A DNA stretch of 64,000 nt from Chrysaora quinquecirrha (Eukaryota; Cnidaria; Scyphozoa; Semaeostomeae; Pelagiidae), in assembly GCA_014526335.1 (NCBI GenBank), contig JACTAT010000021.1, positions 1,596,690-1,660,689 of the forward strand, in the 5' to 3' direction. The notes under the pieces are model-generated. The model had not been told where the DNA came from. It worked only from the letters and a program-made list of their open reading frames with translations, and made no database searches. Positions 56,761-64,000 of this stretch are shown here, in pieces (within the stretch, counting starts at the first letter, position 1; each line of letters starts with the position of its first letter). Made by a program: the position numbers and the translations under genes.

Positions 56761-59700
56761 TGTTGCAAATTTATAAGGATTGCTAATAAATGTTTGTCCA
56801 CATTATGGTCTTCCTATCTTTCTATCCATACCCTTTCATTTCTTGCTTATTTCTGTATTGTTAATCCTCTTTGATTGTGGTTGCTTTTTTCTGTCCCTTT
56901 TATCTGTGTATTGGAATTATTTCCAATTATATTGATGAGTATCTATTCATCAGGTGTGAGTCTTAAGACCTCTGAGTTCTTAATTTTTCGAGTTATCTAT
57001 TAAATATATGCTTTATTTTGCTTGAAGTTGTGTTAGATCATTTTCCATCCAGTGCTGTTGGTTGACTTCGATGTGTTTGATCGAATAGTTTCTACTTTTT
57101 GATCGTCGTTGCTTTCGTTATTGTCTATTGATGCTCTGAAATGCTTGACGTTTAAAACAATTCATGCCTTCGTTTTGTTTGTGGTGATTTCTTCAATAAC
57201 CTGCTATTAACTTCAAACATGTTTTACGTTAACGTTAAGCATTTTTCATGTTTGTGTTCAACGCGTCTCGTTTGATTGCGTGATAACAGAACATCCTTAA
57301 TCCTTTAGGAAGAATTTGAAAACATGTTTCTTTTCACTTGATGCTTCACCTTGTTGTTTTGCGAGTTAGAAATTTAAACGTGCGCTACGATTACGTCCCG
57401 ATTGCGTTGGCCACTAATATATGATTAAAACGAGTGTAGGGAGCAATTGCAGTGAGATTCATGTCTTTGCAGTCTGATTGAGCTAAATATTTTCGTTTGT
57501 TGCTTTAGTACTTTTCCATTATGAAACCATTATTAATTCTTACAACCATTTATTATTGATTCATAATTCATTTCTTTTCAAGTAAAGTTACACTGTTTGG
57601 CTTTACAATTTTGATGAATTTGTACCAGCAATTCAAACATAATTTATTTGAACACCATCTGCATAATAATGTTAATAAAACATCAAAATTTTCAAGTTTA
57701 TTCGTTCAAATATTAATGAAAGAAAATGTACCTTGAAATTTCTTACTCAAATCTTAGCAACTATTTGCAAATGTTGACATTTTTACCAGAAAAACTTTAA
57801 TTCTGACATCAATATTTAGTCCCATTACCTCTCCGCTTCATTTTGTCGTTCCACCCTTTTTCTGTTTCGTTAGCAAATTCTTTCGTATTTCATATCAACA
57901 CAACCACACATTTTGAGAATTTTGTTCACCATCATGAGGCTCATCTATGTATTCCTATTAGTCCTGGGGCCTAGGAACTCTCTTCTGTCCTTTTTAGAAC
58001 ACCATTAAGCCCAATAATTGAACCGATCTAGAAAGCAGTTTATGACTTTTGCAAAATTTAGTTATTGTATTTTCTTTCCGTTGAAGGAATACAAAAACTT
58101 AAATCAAAGAGTCAAAGCAAAATCATTCCATCTTTGATTCATATTTTCAACACTGGTACAAATCACATTTTGATGTCAGAAATAAATTCGTAAACATTCA
58201 TGAAAACTTCTAAGAGCCTCTCTTATTTGTTAGCAACAAGTAAAAAATTCATGAACTTCTTTGTGAGGTTTCAGACTAATTGTCACCAATAATTATTGTT
58301 TCTGCAGAAACGTTGTTTTTAAATCATTTTTCTCGAGAAATTATTCTAAAAGAAGAAAAAAGGTTTTCTTTCAGCTGTTTTGAGTTGATTTTTATTCAAC
58401 TTCTTAATTATACGAAATATAACGCTGTTTTCTACCTGCTAATGAATGTTAACTCAAAAGATTATCGCAGAAAGCGTTATGTTTATTTTGTATTTGATTT
58501 TGAAGAAATGTAAACCCATAAAACAATTCTTTTAAATCTAGGATATTTGTGTGAATGCCGAAGGAGTGTAATGACAAATTTTTGCAAAAAAGAGGATCGA
58601 AATGCATCTTCAGACCGAAAGTGGCAATCTGTTTGGTTAGTAAGCAAGCTCCTCCTGTACAACGAAGATCATGCGCCATCCCAACGTCAGATTTTGATAA
58701 GAACTAGAACGTGATCGACTTTTGCTGATTGTGAGGCATTGCTAAGTATCGGATTCGAGGCTTTCATCGAATGTCACCCTCTTATCAAACTAACTATGAT
58801 TTTGAGAATTTGAAATCGCATACCTCCGAGTGTAAACTTAAAATATCGAGGTACTAAGGAAAGAGCATTGAAGGGCGTCAATGCTTGCGAATTATAATTA
58901 TAATACTGTGTAACTAAAATCTAACATATTTTCAAAACGAGGCTGTGCTTTGATATTAAAGGGAATGCATATTGTGCCTCATCTTGCAAAGTTTTCCTGT
59001 CTGCTCTGCGATACATCAGTGACGCTGCGTGACGATAGGTAAGGTGTGTGAACTAGCAGTTGCGGATATACGGGGATAATACTTTTAATATTCTTATGAC
59101 AGTGGAAAAAAGCTATTTCATGTTCGTGTATGACACAGCCCGACACAGTAATGCATGGCCCGAAATCTTTTGAGCAGGGTGGATATGCTTGAGCGATGCA
59201 TAGTTACCCAGGGGAGTATCCACGGTATATTATGTTACATGTGAAAAATGTCTAGGACATCTTGTGCTTGCGTCCCAAAACACTAGCAATAGCCAGAAAC
59301 CCCTTGACGAATATGCCGGGAAAGTAAGGGGCCAAAAGAAGACCAAAGTCAAATTTGGGGGGAACCATATGGTAAGATTTAAATAATTTTCGAATGAAAC
59401 CAGATATTCAAAAAGAATATGGTCCACCGAACCGGATTATTTAAACAAGAGCTATTACGAGAAAGATAAGTCTGATTTTCTGAAATTTTCGGGTAAAGAA
59501 ATATTTAGACCTAAATAACATGCGATAAAGAAGCTAACGAAGCCATTGAGACCATGAAAAGGGTTACATATGGCCATGTCACCTTAGAGAAAGCCTTGGG
59601 CAAAAAGATGGACACCCCATGGACACTAAACGGTTTCATCTGACCTTCGACGAGTGTCATCCAGTCAAGAAGCAGTGGCTGAAAACTTTATTCTTCATGA

Positions 59701-60763
59701 GGGACACAAGCAGGAAACAACGAATATATTATAAAGAAAAATTAGTGGAGAATTGTAAAACGCATTGTACAGTACTAACTGTGAGGAACTTGCCAAGATT
59801 TGCACAATCGTAAGATTTGCGAGCCAACGCGTGGCGCATGCGCAATAGTTTTTCCCATCATTGGTCTGACTAACTGCAAAAACTCTATAAGTACAGAGAA
59901 AATACTTTACACAATTGTTCAGTGTGTGAGTCGGAAGCTGGCGGGATATCCAAGCGTAAGCATATGGTCTGGGGGCCGGATAGTCCCACCCCCTTGGCTG
60001 GCCGAAGATTCACGGGAGAATAACGATTTCCTGTAACGGGAACCACCGTAAGATGCGACGCCTCAGCCACATTGTCTCGGCATTGTGGATGCAAGTGGGG
60101 AGCATTCATCTCCAGCACTGAGCCATGTTTTTTGCAGCATTGGCGTAATATGCATAAGTCGACCACGTTCTAGTGCTGACCGCTCCCCTCGTCTGCAAAA
60201 CCAAACCAAGATGGTGGAAGGAAAGGCGAAATCGAAGTTTTCCATCTCACGTAATCTTCACATTTGATGAATATTTGGACATTATAGGTAATAAAATTTC
60301 AAGAACCATTATTTGTATCAGTTATTAGTTCAACTGCCTTAGTTTGAAAAGCTTTTTGTTCGTTTTTCTCTGAGTTTATGTTTATGGCCTCTCACATTTA
60401 TTATAAGGCCAATTAAATAGGCCAAACGTAAATAATTTTGAACCGAAATTTGTTGTCTTGATTTTGCTTTCTGGTAGAAAGCCAGCCGTAATTTAAAGGG
60501 CTATAGTAGAAGGATGCAGGCTATAGACTGGCGGATTGAACCCAGAATCAGAAAAGAAAAGTCTAGGAAAAGTATTGTACCAGACTCTACCCTGCCCTTA
60601 CCCATACAACAGCCCTACAAACTAATTAAACCCCATGAACAGAGTGTGCAACCGCAAAAAACACTCTTTTCTACTTTTGGAATGAGGGACTACATACGGT
60701 ATATGTAGAAAAATATTATCATTTGTCAAGATTATAATTTCAATATTTCTTTTCTCTTTTCAG
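56761..60763. other. Intergenic interval between mucin and FRMD8
   Basis: I see no supportable coding exon in these 4 kb. The mucin and FRMD8 diverge from here, so promoters for both should lie inside. The only notable block is the GC-richer stretch near 59930-60220. Short open frames at 58280-58513 and 59230-59813 lack any family resemblance or splice context. Confidence 0.6.
60207..60287 (+). promoter_or_regulatory. Candidate FRMD8 first exon or promoter
   Basis: The region 59930-60220 is richer in GC and CpG than its surroundings. CAAGATGGTGG at 60207-60217 resembles the YY1-type element found around housekeeping transcription starts. A possible donor (TAG/GTAATA) follows at 60287/60288, which could splice to the FRMD8 acceptor at 60763. 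This is context plus motif only. Confidence 0.3.
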
Positions 60764-60765
60764 AA

Positions 60766-63738
60766 ATGGCAGATGAATCTTTTGAGCAGGAAAAGTTACT
60801 CGTATCTGATGCAGATGCAAAAATTGAAAGCCCAGAAAAATCATTGAACCAAACTGCTGACACAACACTCCTTGAGCTAAGCTTGCATGTTCGTGAAGAT
60901 GACGTGACTGTTGTCAGTAAAGGTTGGTTGAACTCACTGGTTAATAATGGAGCAGGCTAGGGGGCAACCATCCCACATCCAGGGGGCAATCACCCCCTCA
61001 ACCAAAATGCTGACACAATACTTTTTGAGGTACTTGCATGTTCGTGAAGATGATGTGACCGTTGTCAGTATAGGGTGGTTGAACTCACTGGTCAGTAAAG
61101 AGAGGACAAGGGGGCAACCATCCCATGGCCAGGGGCAATCACCCCCTGAACTAAAAAATTTACGCCCCAAACTAAAGATCTACTGTCCTTAAAATCCTTT
61201 TTAAAATTGATTCATTCAAATAAGCAGCCGCTTTGTGACTCCATCCCCAGGAATTTGTTTTGAAAAGTATCATTCTGAGGGTTCAAGTCCTATCTTGGTG
61301 TGGATTGGGACGTAAGCATTCCCCTGTGACCCTTTGACTACACCACTGCCAGCATTATCAAATACGTATGGTAGCTTGCCTGCTTGTGTACCAAGCAAAA
61401 AGAGCTGGCACTGGCTTGCCTAAAGTTCCTAACAACACTCATTTTTGTTTAGATAACAAATGGGAAGATGAGACAGCATTGATGAAAGAAGACGAACTGC
61501 ATTCAAACAGTGAAGAAATAATTGAAAATGCAATCAAAAGTGAAGAAGGAGAAAATGAAGATAAAGTAGATGGAAAAGTAAAAGAAAAAATTACAAAACG
61601 TCAATTGCAGAAATCGTTATCATATGGAAATAGCAGTCCTGCAGATGAAATCAAAGAAACAAAGAAAAAAGTTAAACATAGCATTTCTGTTAATCCATCT
61701 GCATTGAAAGCTGCAAGAACTGCCAAATGTGAGTTATTCAGTTTTGAGTTACTTATTGTTAAATGAAATGTCACTTACCTTTCTTTTTGAACTTAGTCTC
61801 TCTCTTACTGATGTTTGCCATAAAATGACATTTATGACATAAAATGAATGGTGCTAGATAAGGTTTGAAATAGTGGAAACACACATTAAGTCAAACAGAA
61901 GGAAGACCTTTGACTGTATGACTTGGAGAGTTACTTGATGATTTCATTCCGCTTTATAGCTAAGTGGAAACGTTGTTGGCTCTCTGGTCATGCAGTACAG
62001 GTTTGAATCCAATCTTCTGTGGCATTTGTCGTGGGCACTCATTTCATTACTGTTTGTTTCATTGACCTACAAAAACCAAATTGACATGCCATGTTGATAA
62101 CGTGAAACAAGAGTTCAGGAACTGTGCTATGCTGATTCTATATCCTTGCCCTGAAACTATATTCTGTTGGTTTTTCTGATTGGTGTAAAAAATACAGTTA
62201 TTGAGTTTCTTATTGCTAAATCAAACGAGTGAAGCTTTCTTTCTCGATTTCTCATCCGAAATGTCTGTCGCACTCATTTCTGTAGGTTATTTCCCTCTAT
62301 CCTGTTTGCTAATTGGTGTACAAAACATTTAAAAGACAACACAACGACAAGACCACAATTCTACATTTAGAAGACAATTATGACTAAACAAGTTGGAAAG
62401 CATCTCAACAAATAGAAAGATAGTTTTTGATAAATAACTGTTTTTTTAGCCATGAATATTGCTGTATTCTTAAAAGAAGGCACTGGTCGATTGCTTCTGT
62501 TAGAAAATGGAAAACTTACAACAGCGGAAGAAATTAAACAAATGATGATTACTAATCTTGCTCTTCCGGAAGAAGCTGATAAAGTTTTTGCTATTTGGCT
62601 TATCTCACCATTGTTAGGTAATATCATCAGATACTAATCTGCATTATTTAAAACATCTTTATTTCGTACCATATTAGTCATCATCTTCCTTTCATATGGT
62701 ATTCATCAGGATCTTCATTTCATGTTATATTCATGACCATCGTCATTTCATACCACATTCATTAGCAACTTCATTTCATTTCATTTCGCATTTACTACAG
62801 CTTTCATTCGTGTTTTCTTCAAATATTCAAGAGTTACTTAGTTCAATTCCGTATTCATTCGCATCTCCTTGCAACACCAATCTTCTTTGTTTAATACCTT
62901 TCTTTTTAGCTTCTACTCAATGCTGTATTATTCAGTATATTAACTGCTTACCTTCTTGTGATGTTCCTATCTCTTTTATTTGAAATTCTATCGTTTAATA
63001 AGACTTAAATTTGTCGTAGAGTTACAGTTGAAGAGTCAACATATTCCATTTCGACTACGACAACAATGGAAAGGACTTTTGTCAAGATTTACAACAGCAA
63101 AAGAAGAAGAAATCGAAAAGGGTTAGTGAGTGTTGTGCTTCTTCAAAGATCGAGGTCAACCATGTGAAATTTCTTCTCAAACAAACGGGTTAACTGTTTC
63201 ACAGCACAAAAGAAACATTGCTTGTGAAAGATTTATTGCTTGCAACATCAAGGAGAGTGTTGTTGAAGTTTTAAACGTTGCTAAGCAAAGTTTGTCAAGT
63301 TGCATTTTGAATATGGCCAAATGATCAAACATTGTTGGAAGGCAAATAGCAAATGTTTGACCGACATTGTCTGATTGTTTGGCCAGGGCCTAATATAAGT
63401 GAAAATAATGTTTGTATAGTCTTACTAGTTTTATCAGAAATGCTTCTTGAAATTATGGTATGGAATGGGCTTTCAGGCTGTTATTTTCTGATGTACTAAG
63501 AAACTTAAACAGCTTGGGTTGATGAAATTGCCTTTAAAGCCCTTTTAACCCCTTTGCCTGGTGAGACGAAGGACTGAGAGACTAAGAGAAGTCGAGGGAA
63601 CGAAGTTATGGCGTGATCCTAATACAATATTGAAATATTGTTTAAAATAATTTTTGATGATAAGTTTCTTTTTTGTTAGATGAACCTGTGATGGTGTTTC
63701 AAAGGAACTCGTTTTTATCAATTGCAGAAGAGAAAAAG
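60766..63738 (+). CDS. FRMD8: FRMD8 (FERM domain protein), 5' part, five coding exons
   Basis: FRMD8 (Bili/iTAP) binds iRhoms, stabilises the iRhom/ADAM17 sheddase at the cell surface and dampens Wnt receptor signalling. Exons: 60764-60916 (or -60922) with ATG 60766 just after the acceptor, 61453-61728, 62450-62617, 63020-63121, 63680-63738. Phases fit throughout. The first two exons encode an acidic, low-complexity N-terminus. The FERM F1 lobe starts at MNIAVFLKEGTGRLLLLENG; then come ADKVFAIWLISPLL, ELQLKSQHIPFRLRQQW and DEPVMVFQRNSF, which fit the FRMD8 pattern I recall (VFALWLVSPLLE, LKPKHQPYK, RQWPELLLRFT). The gene runs out of the window. An untranslated first exon must lie upstream because ATG 60766 follows a splice acceptor. 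Confidence 0.86.
60847..61152 (+). repeat. 153-bp tandem duplication across the FRMD8 exon 1/intron 1 border
   Basis: AACCAAACTGCTGACACAA at 60847 recurs at 61000. Both copies carry TTGCATGTTCGTGAAGATGA, GTTGTCAGTA, GGTTGAACTCACTGG and GGGGCAACCATCCCA. The second copy lost two bases (GAGGTACTTG against GAGCTAAGCTTG), which shifts its frame, so it is a pseudo-exon with its own donor (GTCA/GTATAG). Confidence 0.85.
61905..62045 (+). mobile_element. tRNA-derived SINE in an FRMD8 intron
   Basis: Full family layout: GACTGTATGACTTGGAGAG head, TAGCTAAGTGG box A, GTTGGCTCTCTGGTCATGCAG body, GGTTTGAATCC box B. Confidence 0.7.
62645..62880 (+). repeat. Second copy of the CATCTTCATTTCATACC minisatellite
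   Basis: Same motif vocabulary as 14870-15420 (CATCTTCATTTCAT, CATACCACATTCATTAGCA) but more diverged. Occupies the FRMD8 intron before exon 63020-63121. Confidence 0.7.
63200..63393. mobile_element. MITE, GGCCCTGGCCAAAC family, right part
   Basis: Contains GATCAAACATTGTTGG and ends in TTTGGCCAGGGCCTAA; the left boundary is uncertain. Within an FRMD8 intron. Confidence 0.45.
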
Positions 63739-64000
63739 GTAATGAAAGAAATTAAGTTAAAAAACAATAAGAAATAGAAACATATTTGAATTAAGAAGAG
63801 AGTGCAAATAAAAGATCGATGTTGCCCTGCAGAATTATATTGTTTTAGGCTCTGCTTCTCTTGTGTCGTGTAGCATACCGCATTTTTGGATTGTGTGCTC
63901 GAAGAAAATTTAATGAAACTAAGTTAAGAAGTCGAAAACATTAACTTAATGTTTGAAAAAGGCAATACTGGAATGAGGCGAACTGCAGATCCTTTCTTCA

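Noticed and set aside
60985..61192. Second copy of the FRMD8 exon as an additional coding exon
   Set aside because: A two-base loss shifts the frame and leads to stops; it is a pseudo-exon from the tandem duplication.

Overview
This is eukaryotic, clearly animal, nuclear DNA. It is AT-rich and intron-dense, with small coding exons separated by large repeat-filled introns. It carries tRNA-derived SINEs, several families of short inverted-repeat transposons and a Penelope-type retroelement remnant. The gene set (KNTC1, CRIPT, a Dbx-like homeobox, BBOX1, a SEA/EGF transmembrane mucin, FRMD8) is metazoan. Introns fall where vertebrate orthologues would allow them. The species looks like an invertebrate; I cannot fix the phylum from sequence alone (a cnidarian would fit, but this is a guess). 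Family assignments rest on recalled family features, not on a search.

Layout. (1) 1-24923, + strand: the C-terminal part of the kinetochore protein KNTC1/ROD in 22 exons, entering from outside the window. (2) 16265-20691, - strand: a two-exon Dbx-like homeobox gene inside the 11.2-kb intron 19 of KNTC1. It is hidden from plain ORF calling because its homeodomain is broken by two one-base deletions. (3) 25166-31966, - strand: a complete six-exon CRIPT gene, convergent with KNTC1, with an 18-nt microexon. (4) 28340-43260, + strand: an unrecognised coiled-coil protein with a PP1-docking-like motif and a CaaX C-terminus. Its first exon lies inside a CRIPT intron on the opposite strand. (5) 44192-47160, + strand: a complete four-exon gamma-butyrobetaine dioxygenase (BBOX1 type) with a mitochondrial-like leader. 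(6) 47450-56760, - strand: a complete seven-exon membrane mucin. A 6.86-kb first exon encodes about 61 copies of a 36-residue Ser/Thr-rich repeat, followed by SEA, EGF, transmembrane and short cytoplasmic exons. (7) 60766-63738, + strand: the 5' part of FRMD8, running out of the window.

No operon-like logic is expected. The genes serve mitotic checkpoint signalling (KNTC1), RNA splicing or PDZ binding (CRIPT), patterning (Dbx-like), carnitine synthesis (BBOX1), a cell-surface coat (mucin) and iRhom/ADAM17 or Wnt control (FRMD8). Between the exons lie satellite and minisatellite arrays (CACTA, TTAG, TGAT, ATC, 198/194-bp, AAGCCCC-type), a cluster of SINEs, and at least four MITE-like families, two of which have copies flanked by TA. 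Three one-base losses in short A/T runs (one in KNTC1, two in the homeodomain) are either assembly errors or real lesions.
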